The notes beneath the pieces are model-generated. The model made no database searches, was not told the origin of the DNA, and worked only from the letters and a program-made list of their open reading frames with translations. A stretch of DNA of 19,431 nt, taken from Candidatus Peregrinibacteria bacterium. GTDB taxonomy: Bacteria > Patescibacteriota > Gracilibacteria > UBA1369 > UM-FILTER-53-11. Numbering within the stretch: position 1 is the first letter of the stretch; each line of letters begins with the position of its first letter. The stretch lies in NCBI GenBank assembly GCA_023245725.1, contig JAHFJU010000022.1, positions 1 to 19,431 on the forward strand, given 5' to 3'. This document shows positions 10,557-16,660 of the stretch, one piece after another. The translations under genes and the position numbers were made by a program.

Positions 10557-10700
10557 TTATTTGGCTGCGCTAGGTTCGTCAAACATCTCATCGAACATCC
10601 AATGATCGTGGCCTTGTGATTTTAGAAATTCGATGTCCTCTTTTGTTACTTTGCGTTTCATAGCCGCCTCTTCTTCTTGCTGTGTATATGGTGTATTCAT
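10557..10700 (-). CDS. 47-residue small acidic protein, unknown
   Basis: The minus-strand ATG at 10700 opens a 47-codon frame ending in TAA: MNTPYTQQEEEAAMKRKV, then TKEDIEFLKSQGHDHWMFDE, then MFDEPSAAK. The composition is protein-like and charged (Glu/Asp-rich, with a short basic patch and aromatic residues in HDHWMFDEMF), with one or two predicted helices and no membrane segment. It lies 47 nt after rluB on the same strand. TATAAT about 21 nt before the ATG could give it its own transcript. No known family is recognised. The gene call rests on the open frame, its composition and the otherwise unexplained gap. Confidence 0.6.
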   Translation of the reverse strand: MNTPYTQQEEEAAMKRKVTKEDIEFLKSQGHDHWMFDEMFDEPSAAK

Positions 10701-10747
10701 AATTTAAATTCCATAAAAATTATATTGTGTCTCATTTCTTATTTAGT

Positions 10748-11449
10748 CTATTTTGTCTCAGTCAAAAGCACCAATTCATCTTCGTTCAGTTTTCTAAATT
10801 CTCCCGGTTTGAGAGTTCCCAACATTACTTTTCCAATGCGAACACGCTTGAGTTTTTCAATAGTTAAGCCGGCGCGCTGGCACATTCGGCGAATTTGGCG
10901 ATTGCGTCCTTCTTTCAAAATAACATGAAACAAATGTGGCCCCTGTACATGAATCTTCGCTTCTTGAGTGAGTTTCCCCATTATATAAAATGGTTTTCGT
11001 AGAATTTCTTCAACAGCTTTTGTAACTTTTTCGCGAACTTTGACCACATACTCCTTCTCTTTTTCAAATTTCGGATGAGTCATGCGAAACGAAAAGTTTC
11101 CGTCGTTAGTCATGATAAGCATTCCTGTTGTGAGCTTATCAAGGCGTCCTACGGGAAAAACACGTTCTTTAATATGCTCAAATAATTCTACGACTTTTGG
11201 AGTCTCGGGGCCTGTAACCGTACAAACGTATCCGAGTGGTTTGTTGAGCAAGAAATACACTAATTCTGGTTTGTCTAAAATTACTGAATTATCGATTTCT
11301 ACTTTGTCGGTGGTTGATTCAATTTTTGTTCCAAGTTGAGTTACTACAACTCCATTTACTTTAACAAGTCCGCTTTCTATAAATTCGTCGCACTTTCGAC
11401 GTGCGGCAATTCCTTGATTCGCTAGATATTTATTAAGACGTACTAACAT
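10748..11449 (-). CDS. RluB/RsuA-family rRNA pseudouridine synthase
   Basis: 233 residues. An S4 RNA-binding domain occupies the N-terminus (1-60, VRLNKYLANQGIAARRKCDEFI then GLVKVNG), followed by the catalytic domain. The catalytic aspartate is D104 in GRLDKLTTGMLIMTNDG, and the C-terminal RQIRRMCQRAGL motif is typical of the RsuA/RluB/E/F group. These enzymes isomerise a uridine in rRNA (RluB acts at 23S 2605, RsuA at 16S 516). RluB-like is more usual in this size class, but the target cannot be read from sequence alone. It has its own -10 box 8 nt before the ATG and stands upstream of the 47-aa gene. Confidence 0.93.
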   Translation of the reverse strand: MLVRLNKYLANQGIAARRKCDEFIESGLVKVNGVVVTQLGTKIESTTDKVEIDNSVILDKPELVYFLLNKPLGYVCTVTGPETPKVVELFEHIKERVFPVGRLDKLTTGMLIMTNDGNFSFRMTHPKFEKEKEYVVKVREKVTKAVEEILRKPFYIMGKLTQEAKIHVQGPHLFHVILKEGRNRQIRRMCQRAGLTIEKLKRVRIGKVMLGTLKPGEFRKLNEDELVLLTETK

Positions 11450-11457
11450 AGGCGGCC

Positions 11458-11463
11458 AGTATA
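11458..11463 (-). promoter_or_regulatory. -10 box of the rluB-like gene
   Basis: TATACT on the minus strand ends 8 nt before the ATG at 11449. The expected transcription start is within 1-2 nt of the start codon. No convincing -35 is seen. Confidence 0.5.
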
Positions 11464-11510
11464 GTACAATTTGAGAAAGCTACCTATTCTAAATCGAGAA
11501 ATATTGCTGA

Positions 11511-11556
11511 AATTAAACTAGTTCGCCGTTTTTCTTCGGCAGAATTGCGTTTAATT
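11511..11556. repeat. nested inverted repeat after the ferredoxin gene
   Basis: AATTAAAC (11511-11518) mirrors GTTTAATT (11549-11556), and inside it GCCG (11525-11528) mirrors CGGC (11537-11540). It begins 1 nt after the ferredoxin stop. It may end or stabilise that mRNA, though there is no T-run typical of an intrinsic terminator on the minus strand. Confidence 0.5.
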
Positions 11557-11557
11557 A

Positions 11558-11851
11558 TCATACTGGCTCACCTTGTAAATTAACTTCAGGGTCGGGCCAA
11601 ATGCGCTTGCCGTTTGGGTGGTGAAGTACAATTGCATTAACTGGGCAGGCTTTGCACGATTCTAAAATTGTCTCTAAATTTGTAAGAGTTGGGTCTTTGA
11701 TTACAGCTTTTCCTTCTGCATCGAGTGAATAAATGTCTGGAGCGACACCTAAACAGACGGCTAGAGTTACACATAAATCGCGATCTACTTCGAGTTTGAA
11801 TCCTTCTTTATTTGTTATCGGTCCACTTGTTGGCTCGAATGAATTTGGCAT
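11558..11851 (-). CDS. single-cluster ferredoxin, probable [3Fe-4S] type
   Basis: 97 residues from ATG 11851 (a TTG four codons upstream is less likely). The ferredoxin fold is recognisable in LEVDRDLCVTLAVCLGVAPDIYSLDAEGKAVI and ESCKACPVNAI. Cysteines are C27, C33, C66 and C69. The usual CxxCxxC is CVTLAVC here, so the middle ligand is Leu30. C27, C33 and C69 (followed by Pro) match the three ligands of [3Fe-4S] ferredoxins of the actinobacterial type, and C66 is extra. It carries electrons in the cytosol; no partner oxidoreductase lies nearby. The protein has a Pro-rich N-terminal extension and a C-terminal tail (HHPNGKRIWPDPEVNLQGEPV). It ends in TGA directly followed by TAA. Confidence 0.85.
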   Translation of the reverse strand: MPNSFEPTSGPITNKEGFKLEVDRDLCVTLAVCLGVAPDIYSLDAEGKAVIKDPTLTNLETILESCKACPVNAIVLHHPNGKRIWPDPEVNLQGEPV

Positions 11852-11859
11852 ATGGGCGC

Positions 11860-11865
11860 ACAATA
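11860..11865 (-). promoter_or_regulatory. possible -10 box of ferredoxin
   Basis: TATTGT on the minus strand ends 8 nt before ATG 11851. This is the same spacing as at rluB and supports the ATG start over the upstream TTG. Confidence 0.4.
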
Positions 11866-11876
11866 GTGATTCGAGC

Positions 11877-11906
11877 TTGTTTTGTCTAGATAAGTTGCTT
11901 TATAAT
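11877..11906 (+). promoter_or_regulatory. promoter of tRNA-Gln
   Basis: TTGTTT (11877-11882), an 18-nt spacer and a perfect TATAAT (11901-11906), about 20 nt before the tRNA. It is divergent from the ferredoxin gene. Confidence 0.7.
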
Positions 11907-11926
11907 TCCGTCGCTTTTGAATTTAT

Positions 11927-12000
11927 TGGGGATTAGCCAAGTGGTAAGGCAACGGGTTTTGGTCCCGTCATCGGGGGTTCGAATCCCTCATCCCCAACCA
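11927..12000 (+). tRNA. tRNA-Gln (anticodon TTG)
   Basis: 74 nt with encoded CCA. Acceptor TGGGGAT/ATCCCCA with discriminator A, anticodon stem ACGGG/CCCGT with loop TTTTGGT (anticodon TTG), T arm GGGGGTTCGAATCCCT. The gene lies almost entirely antisense to the last 22 codons of rsmE. Confidence 0.96.
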
Positions 12001-12706
12001 TGATCTGTACTGCCCCAACTGCAACAATTGCAGCAGTTTCTGTTCGCAAAATCATATTGCCAAGGCTTAATAGGGGAATGCCGGCTTCTTGAGCGAGAGA
12101 AATTTCGCCTGGGGAAAAACCGCCTTCGGGGCCGATGAAAAGTGCTAGTTCAGTTACATCACGATTTGTGTCGAAATATTTTTTTATGTGAGTAAGTTCA
12201 CCGCGGCAATGAAGCAAAATCGCGGTTTTTTTGAACTTGGTAAGTGCGTCTGTAAAATTCATCGGCTCATAGAGAGCTGGCAGAGTTGTGCGCTCAGATT
12301 GCTCAGCCGCTTCAAGAATTATTCGCTCCAGTCGTTCGCGTTTTAGCAGCTCTCGGCGGTTACAAAATTCAGCAATAATAGGAACAAACTGAAAAACTCC
12401 AAGTTCGGTTCCTTTTTGCAAAATCAGCTCGAATGTTTCAGGTTTTTTAGAAATTGCCTGAATTAACGTGAGTTTAATTTTTGGCGCATTAGCTCCTTTT
12501 CGTTTCTCTTGTATTGTAAAAACTCCTATTTTTTTCTCAATATTTTTTACTGAGGCAAAATATTCGTCACCACTATTATCGAGAAAAATGCATTTATCGC
12601 CAGTGTTCATTCTTATAACTCGCCCCATTTGATGGAGCATTGATTCATCGGTAACGATTATGGAGTCTTGTTGTATTGATTCTTGTGGCACAAAAAAGCG
12701 TTGCAT
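11933..12706 (-). CDS. rsmE: 16S rRNA m3U1498 methyltransferase RsmE, 3' end antisense to tRNA-Gln
   Basis: 257 residues. The N-terminal PUA-like domain (1-70) is followed by a SPOUT methyltransferase domain. Key motifs are QAISKKPETFELILQKGTELGV (83-104), a helix with EAAEQSERT (132-140), the SAM-binding knot GPEGGFSPGEI (192-202) and LGNMILRTETAA (215-226). The enzyme uses SAM to methylate N3 of U1498 in the 30S decoding region. Family members normally end soon after the RTETA helix. Here residues 236-257 (VGDEGFEPPMTGPKPVALPLG) are read from the opposite strand of tRNA-Gln, and the stop lies under tRNA bases 7-9. This tail is probably unstructured or tolerated. Start ATG 12706 has a -10 box 6 nt upstream. 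Confidence 0.93.
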   Translation of the reverse strand: MQRFFVPQESIQQDSIIVTDESMLHQMGRVIRMNTGDKCIFLDNSGDEYFASVKNIEKKIGVFTIQEKRKGANAPKIKLTLIQAISKKPETFELILQKGTELGVFQFVPIIAEFCNRRELLKRERLERIILEAAEQSERTTLPALYEPMNFTDALTKFKKTAILLHCRGELTHIKKYFDTNRDVTELALFIGPEGGFSPGEISLAQEAGIPLLSLGNMILRTETAAIVAVGAVQIMVGDEGFEPPMTGPKPVALPLG

Positions 12707-12712
12707 ATGCGT

Positions 12713-12718
12713 ACTATA
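12713..12718 (-). promoter_or_regulatory. -10 box of rsmE
   Basis: TATAGT on the minus strand with 6 nt to the ATG, predicting transcription from the start codon itself. It is divergent from the exported-protein gene at 12752. Confidence 0.5.
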
Positions 12719-12740
12719 CTACACATTTCGACTATGGACT

Positions 12741-12746
12741 TAAAAT
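12741..12746 (+). promoter_or_regulatory. possible -10 box of the exported beta-rich protein
   Basis: TAAAAT ends 5 nt before ATG 12752. It is a weak hexamer, but the spacing is the same as elsewhere in the window and favours the first ATG over the one at 12803. Confidence 0.35.
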
Positions 12747-12751
12747 GAAAT

Positions 12752-13891
12752 ATGTGTTTTAATTCGCTCTCAAAGTCGAATTTACAGAAATCTCAAAGTA
12801 ATATGTCACTAAATAAATTAGCTACAACATTGTTTCTATCGACGGCCTTGTACCCATCTGATGCACATACTCAGGGTGGTGCTTTTAAACGAGGTCAAGT
12901 ACAAGAAGCTACAAATTCGGCATTGTTATCGGTATTGAATGATGATGGGTCTAAAACTCCTATCGTAACGTCAAATGCGATGGAAAGTTTCGTTATTGAT
13001 AGTAGTGTTCATCAGCAGATTTGTATTGAAAAGCCTGTAAAAATGTATATTTCAACCGGTCAGGGTGCTACTCCTCCTGTTTGGAAAGATAGCGGTGATT
13101 GCATAGGTGGATCGGTTGATATTGATTTAAATTCAACATTGCACGTTGTTCCTCTCTCAGATGATACCAATCGTGGGCAATATATAGTCTATTTTGAACA
13201 AAATAAGGGAAGCGTATTTTTTGATTCAAATGAAAATGGAAGCCTTGAAAAAATTGACTTTAAAACGTTAGAACAACCGAAACCTAAGGAAGATTGGCAT
13301 GCCGATACTCACTTATATATGGGAGCGACTGCAAAACAAGATTATATGCAATCTGGTGCGAAAATTGGCCTACGGGCAGAAGCGAAGTGTATTTCAACTC
13401 CTTATAGCATAAATGAACGGGCGGATTTATGTTTGGGCGCGCGTGCCGAATTATTGACTGAGACTAGAGACGTAAACATAAATCTTGAGGGGCTATATAC
13501 CAGGGACCTTTATGTACATGGATACTCGTTAGGATCGCTTATTCAGATGGGATTACGACTAAATCCATTTTATAATGTTGATGATCTTTTTATTGATACC
13601 GATGTAGGTGTAGGAATGAAAGGCTATCGTTATAATCATATTTCTGGAATTTATGATAATGGTAGAGGTAAAGACGGAGCAGATGTAAAAGATTTTAAAA
13701 CTTCAATTGGATATGGGCCAGACGTTAATTTTTCATTTGAATTTAATAAAGGCGTAATTGGAGGGATAAAAGCTGGTATTGATTTTGAACTTGATGAGCA
13801 ATTTGGGAATAAAAAAATTCCTGAAAGAAATACTGAATGGAATTTTAGTTTTACTGCAGGGGTGAACCTATCTTACGATCTCAAATTATAA
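12752..13891 (+). CDS. exported beta-rich protein of unknown function
   Basis: 379 residues. A signal-like segment is centred on MSLNKLATTLFLSTALYPSDAHTQ, preceded by 17 polar residues if the first ATG is used; the ATG at 12803 would give a conventional signal peptide. Residues about 40-175 form a mixed domain with VDIDLNSTLHVVPL and YIVYFEQNKGSVFFDSNENGSLEKIDF, the latter with an EF-hand-like or Ca-loop-like DSNENGSLEKIDF. From about 185 to the end the chain consists of alternating short strands (THLYMGATAKQDY, AKIGLRAEAKC, VNINLEGLYTRDLY, VGVGMKGYRYNHI, DVNFSFEFNKG, WNFSFTAGVNLSYDLKL), reminiscent of outer-membrane barrels. The paired cysteines could form disulfides. I do not recognise the family. 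Its stop overlaps that of the M23 peptidase by 6 bp. Confidence 0.8.
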   Translation: MCFNSLSKSNLQKSQSNMSLNKLATTLFLSTALYPSDAHTQGGAFKRGQVQEATNSALLSVLNDDGSKTPIVTSNAMESFVIDSSVHQQICIEKPVKMYISTGQGATPPVWKDSGDCIGGSVDIDLNSTLHVVPLSDDTNRGQYIVYFEQNKGSVFFDSNENGSLEKIDFKTLEQPKPKEDWHADTHLYMGATAKQDYMQSGAKIGLRAEAKCISTPYSINERADLCLGARAELLTETRDVNINLEGLYTRDLYVHGYSLGSLIQMGLRLNPFYNVDDLFIDTDVGVGMKGYRYNHISGIYDNGRGKDGADVKDFKTSIGYGPDVNFSFEFNKGVIGGIKAGIDFELDEQFGNKKIPERNTEWNFSFTAGVNLSYDLKL

Positions 13892-15334
13892 AACATCTTG
13901 TACGTACTTTGAATCGAGCGTCTCTTTTGGAAGTAGCTCTAGTGGCAAGTAGAGGAGAGGATTTACGTGCTGGAAATTTCTGAATACTTCAAAGTGGAGG
14001 TGAGGACCGGTTGTCATCCAACCTGCGCCTTTTGTTCCCGGCATTCCGCCAGAAAGTCCTATAACTTCACCTTGTCGAACAATTTGCCCTTCTTTTACAT
14101 TTATTTCAGAAATATGGCCGTAAAGTGTAACGAATTTGTCGGGGTGTGTAATTATTATGTAGCTGTATCCAAAGCCATTATCTGCTGCTTTTGTAACTAC
14201 TCCGTCTGCTGCTGCGCGAACTTTAGAGGATTGTAATGCACGAATATCGAGTGCCTGATGAACAGCTCCCATTGCAGATTGGTAGCTTGAGTCATGATAA
14301 AACGCGCTGATTCCAAGACTTGGAGAAACTGGCCACGCAAGTTCTGTTTGTCCTCGAAGTGCTTTAAGTTCTTGAGTAATATCTTCAAGTGTTGATTGGC
14401 TTAAATTAAGGCCGCTCGTTGTATCGTCGAGCGTTGGAGCAGAAGCCCCTGAAGCGATTTTTTCTCTAAAATCAGTGAGTTTTTGTGCGAAGAAGTCGTA
14501 GTTTTCTTTCAATCTTGAAACATCGAGAGAAACATTAACCGACTCTTGTTGTGAAGTTTTTAATAGATCTTCATAAAGTTCTTGTTTGCCTTCAGTATCT
14601 TTTAAAAGCCGAGTTCTGGCGTCGCGCATTTCACTAAGATAAATGTTTTCTCTTGAAAGTTCATTTTCGAGGTTGTTTATAACCAATTGTTTTTGAGTAA
14701 GTACGTCGGTTTTTTCTGTTACAGCGTCACTTTCAACTACTAATTCGGCGACGAGCGCGCTCGTCGCCTCATTCACATACATTGAATATTGTTTCCGCTG
14801 AGAGAAATCACTTAAATTCTCGTTGCTGGCAAGCAGTCCGAGAACCTGTTCTTCTGGCGTGTTTTGAGCATAAATTAACGATGCCTGAAGATATAAATTC
14901 CGTAATAACGAAGTCACTTCACCTATCACTTTTTTCATATGATCTTGGTGGTCGGTTAAGTCGTTTTTGAGTGTAGTCACTGAATTTTCGAGTTCCGCAA
15001 TGTATATCTGAATCGCTACCGCTTTTCTTTGATTAGCCGCAATCTGTTCGTCTATGTTATTCAGCTGTTCAGATAATGTACGAATGACTTTTGAATTATC
15101 GGCTACCATTCCTTCTAATTTTGAAACATTGATCGACAATAAATCCTTTTCAGATTCACTTTTTGCAAGCCTCTCTTTAATCCCAAGTAAAAAATAGGTT
15201 CCTTGTTTTATTTTAGCCGAGAATTCTTTAGAAATAGCATTTGAATCTTGCGCTAAAACACGTTGTGGAATACCAAGAATAAGATTGCCTGCTATGAGGC
15301 ACAAGACTGCTAAGGTAAGTAGACGGGATTTCAT
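13886..15334 (-). CDS. secreted coiled-coil M23 (LytM/EnvC-like) peptidase
   Basis: 482 residues from ATG 15334 (MKSRLLTLAVLCLIAGNLIL). The signal peptide covers about 1-28 (cleavage near VLA-QD). A long coiled coil covers about 35-290, rich in Leu heptads with a break around 150-190. Then comes a linker and a LytM domain at about 335-465. All metal ligands expected of an active M23 enzyme are present: H359 and D363 (HQALD) and H445-L-H447 in GPHLHFEV. Such proteins cut peptide cross-links of peptidoglycan, and EnvC-like members with coiled coils can regulate other hydrolases at division. The reading frame is open for 82 more codons upstream, but that part runs antisense to rpmA and contains no signal peptide start. 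Confidence 0.92.
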   Translation of the reverse strand: MKSRLLTLAVLCLIAGNLILGIPQRVLAQDSNAISKEFSAKIKQGTYFLLGIKERLAKSESEKDLLSINVSKLEGMVADNSKVIRTLSEQLNNIDEQIAANQRKAVAIQIYIAELENSVTTLKNDLTDHQDHMKKVIGEVTSLLRNLYLQASLIYAQNTPEEQVLGLLASNENLSDFSQRKQYSMYVNEATSALVAELVVESDAVTEKTDVLTQKQLVINNLENELSRENIYLSEMRDARTRLLKDTEGKQELYEDLLKTSQQESVNVSLDVSRLKENYDFFAQKLTDFREKIASGASAPTLDDTTSGLNLSQSTLEDITQELKALRGQTELAWPVSPSLGISAFYHDSSYQSAMGAVHQALDIRALQSSKVRAAADGVVTKAADNGFGYSYIIITHPDKFVTLYGHISEINVKEGQIVRQGEVIGLSGGMPGTKGAGWMTTGPHLHFEVFRNFQHVNPLLYLPLELLPKETLDSKYVQDVL

Positions 15335-15350
15335 TTGAATATATCTGTTA

Positions 15351-15359
15351 ATTATAGCA
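15351..15359 (-). promoter_or_regulatory. extended -10 promoter of the M23 peptidase gene
   Basis: TGCTATAAT on the minus strand: perfect -10 with TGn extension, 16 nt before the ATG. Expected leader of about 9 nt without a ribosome binding site. Confidence 0.6.
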
Positions 15360-15366
15360 AATTCTC

Positions 15367-15395
15367 TTGCAAAACTCCAGGGTGGCCTGTAGAAT
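15367..15395 (+). promoter_or_regulatory. promoter of rpmA
   Basis: TTGCAA (15367-15372), exactly 17 nt, TAGAAT (15390-15395), then 9 nt to the ATG. The predicted leader is only 2-3 nt. This is the clearest case in the window of a full promoter placed for a leaderless or near-leaderless mRNA. It sits just upstream of the divergent M23 promoter. Confidence 0.7.
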
Positions 15396-15404
15396 CGCCG
15401 CACT

Positions 15405-15677
15405 ATGGCACATAAAAAAGCTGGTGGCTCCTCTAGAAACGGTCGTGATTCCCAGTCCAAACGTCGTGGCGTTAAGCTCTTCGGTGGGCAGGCAGCTCGA
15501 TCAGGCAACATCATTATTCGACAGAAAGGTACTAAATACTTTCCTGGAGAGAATGTCATGATGTCAGGAGATTTTACCATTTTCGCGGTCCGTGATGGTC
15601 GCGTAACATTCTCAGAAAAGAAGCGCGTTCGTTTCGACGGACAGGTTCACAAAGATGTCTTTGTGTCTGTTAAATAA
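15405..15677 (+). CDS. rpmA: 50S ribosomal protein bL27
   Basis: 90 residues, canonical: MAHKKAGGSSRNGRDSQSKR, then GVKLFGGQAARSGNIIIRQKGTKYFPGENV. The N-terminal tail reaches into the peptidyl transferase centre. It starts directly with MAHKKAGGS, so it lacks the cleavable N-terminal extension seen in Firmicutes L27. The usual rplU partner is not upstream; instead the M23 gene diverges from it. A second gene follows after 13 nt. Confidence 0.98.
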   Translation: MAHKKAGGSSRNGRDSQSKRRGVKLFGGQAARSGNIIIRQKGTKYFPGENVMMSGDFTIFAVRDGRVTFSEKKRVRFDGQVHKDVFVSVK

Positions 15678-15690
15678 CGTTGATTTTTAA

Positions 15691-16434
15691 ATGGACGGTT
15701 TAGATTTTTTTTCACCAACTGAAGGCGGCGAGTCGTATGACCCAGCCGCTTTTGAACGTTTCAAAGAGCAGATAAAAAAGAACGCCCAATTCGTTGCGGC
15801 GATGCAAAAAGACGAGAAGAAAAAAAAGAAAAAAGAAGATGCGCTCGCACAAATCCTTTTAAAATTTATTCAGGCAAATCAGCATAGCGAACTAATGGTT
15901 ATTGTGGCGGAATTACTTGAGCAAAACATTCCTGCGTCGTTTATTTTGGCGTTGATTGTGCTTGGAAATGAAGATATTAAACAAGCGATAATTGAACATG
16001 AAAATCAAGAGGCGCGGCTTGCTTTGGCGGCAGGTGAGTTCCCTGAGGTTTCTGCAAATGGCCCAGAAAAGCGCGACCCGCTTAGTGGTCGTGAAATGGT
16101 GACGAGTGAATTCTCTTTAGTAAGCCGTTTTTCGTCTGCTGCAATTTCGCTTGATATAAAAATCGCACTTGATGAGTGGGGGCTTGGAATTTACCAGGCA
16201 GGCGCTAGTCAGCCATTTAGAATTATTGAGACGGTGCTCGATAAAGAGGGATTGGTAAAAGAGATTGTGTCGAAGGCGTGCGCTACTGTGATGCAGCATT
16301 TTTTGGTAGAGAAAGACCCGCTAACATTCCGGCCAAGAGGTTTTTCAACATTTTTCTCTTTCTCGGAATTTATGATCAAAGGCATTTTGCAGAAATTGAA
16401 GGAGCAGATTGAGGGGCAGAAACAGCTGAATTGA
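15691..16434 (+). CDS. unknown cytosolic protein in operon with rpmA
   Basis: 247 residues with no signal peptide or membrane span. The N-terminal part is acidic with a Lys-rich stretch (MQKDEKKKKKKED, about 38-50). A helical block follows (LAQILLKFIQANQHSELMVIVAELLEQNIPASFILALIVLG, about 52-92). The C-terminal half looks compactly folded (SRFSSAAISLDIKIALDEWGLGIY, then PLTFRPRGFSTFFSFSEFMIKGIL). I do not recognise it. It begins 13 nt after the rpmA stop without a ribosome binding site, so it is almost certainly co-transcribed with bL27. Stop is TGA. Confidence 0.8.
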   Translation: MDGLDFFSPTEGGESYDPAAFERFKEQIKKNAQFVAAMQKDEKKKKKKEDALAQILLKFIQANQHSELMVIVAELLEQNIPASFILALIVLGNEDIKQAIIEHENQEARLALAAGEFPEVSANGPEKRDPLSGREMVTSEFSLVSRFSSAAISLDIKIALDEWGLGIYQAGASQPFRIIETVLDKEGLVKEIVSKACATVMQHFLVEKDPLTFRPRGFSTFFSFSEFMIKGILQKLKEQIEGQKQLN

Positions 16435-16521
16435 GGGAGGGGCGGCTTGCATTGGTGATATGTGGATTTTTAAGAGGATTTTAAGAGCGGGAAATTAATT
16501 TGCCATACAGTTAACATGATC

Positions 16522-16550
16522 TTTACCACAGCCACGCTATCTTATATAAT
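16522..16550 (+). promoter_or_regulatory. promoter of tRNA-His
   Basis: TTTACC (16522-16527), 17 nt, perfect TATAAT (16545-16550). Expected start near 16557, about 29 nt before the tRNA. With no terminator visible after the tRNA, this promoter probably also reads the repeat array. Confidence 0.75.
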
Positions 16551-16585
16551 CCCTCCGCATTTTGGTTTTTTCGTTTCGCCCGCGT

Positions 16586-16660
16586 GGTGTCTATGGTGTA
16601 GTGGCAGCACAACAGGTTGTGGTCCTGTTAGCACCGGTTCGAACCCGGTTAGACACCCCA
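16586..16660 (+). tRNA. tRNA-His (anticodon GTG)
   Basis: Anticodon stem ACAGG/CCTGT with loop TTGTGGT, anticodon GTG. The His-specific extra G(-1) at 16586 faces C73 at 16657; acceptor GTGTCTA/TAGACAC; T arm CCGGTTCGAACCCGG; CCA encoded at 16658-16660. The terminal A is also the first base of the hairpin that opens the repeat array. Confidence 0.96.

Noticed and set aside
12018..12040. Hairpin CTGCAA/TTGCAG after tRNA-Gln as its terminator
   Set aside because: No T-run follows, and the bases encode the conserved TAAIVAVGAVQ part of RsmE, so the symmetry may be incidental.
15335..15580. 82-codon N-terminal extension of the M23 peptidase frame
   Set aside because: It runs antisense to rpmA, has odd composition, and would bury the signal peptide that begins at 15334.
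11558..16434. Recoded TGA (code 25)
   Set aside because: TGA ends the ferredoxin and the rpmA-linked gene at sensible places, and I found no in-frame TGA in conserved proteins such as LepA, RsmE or L27.
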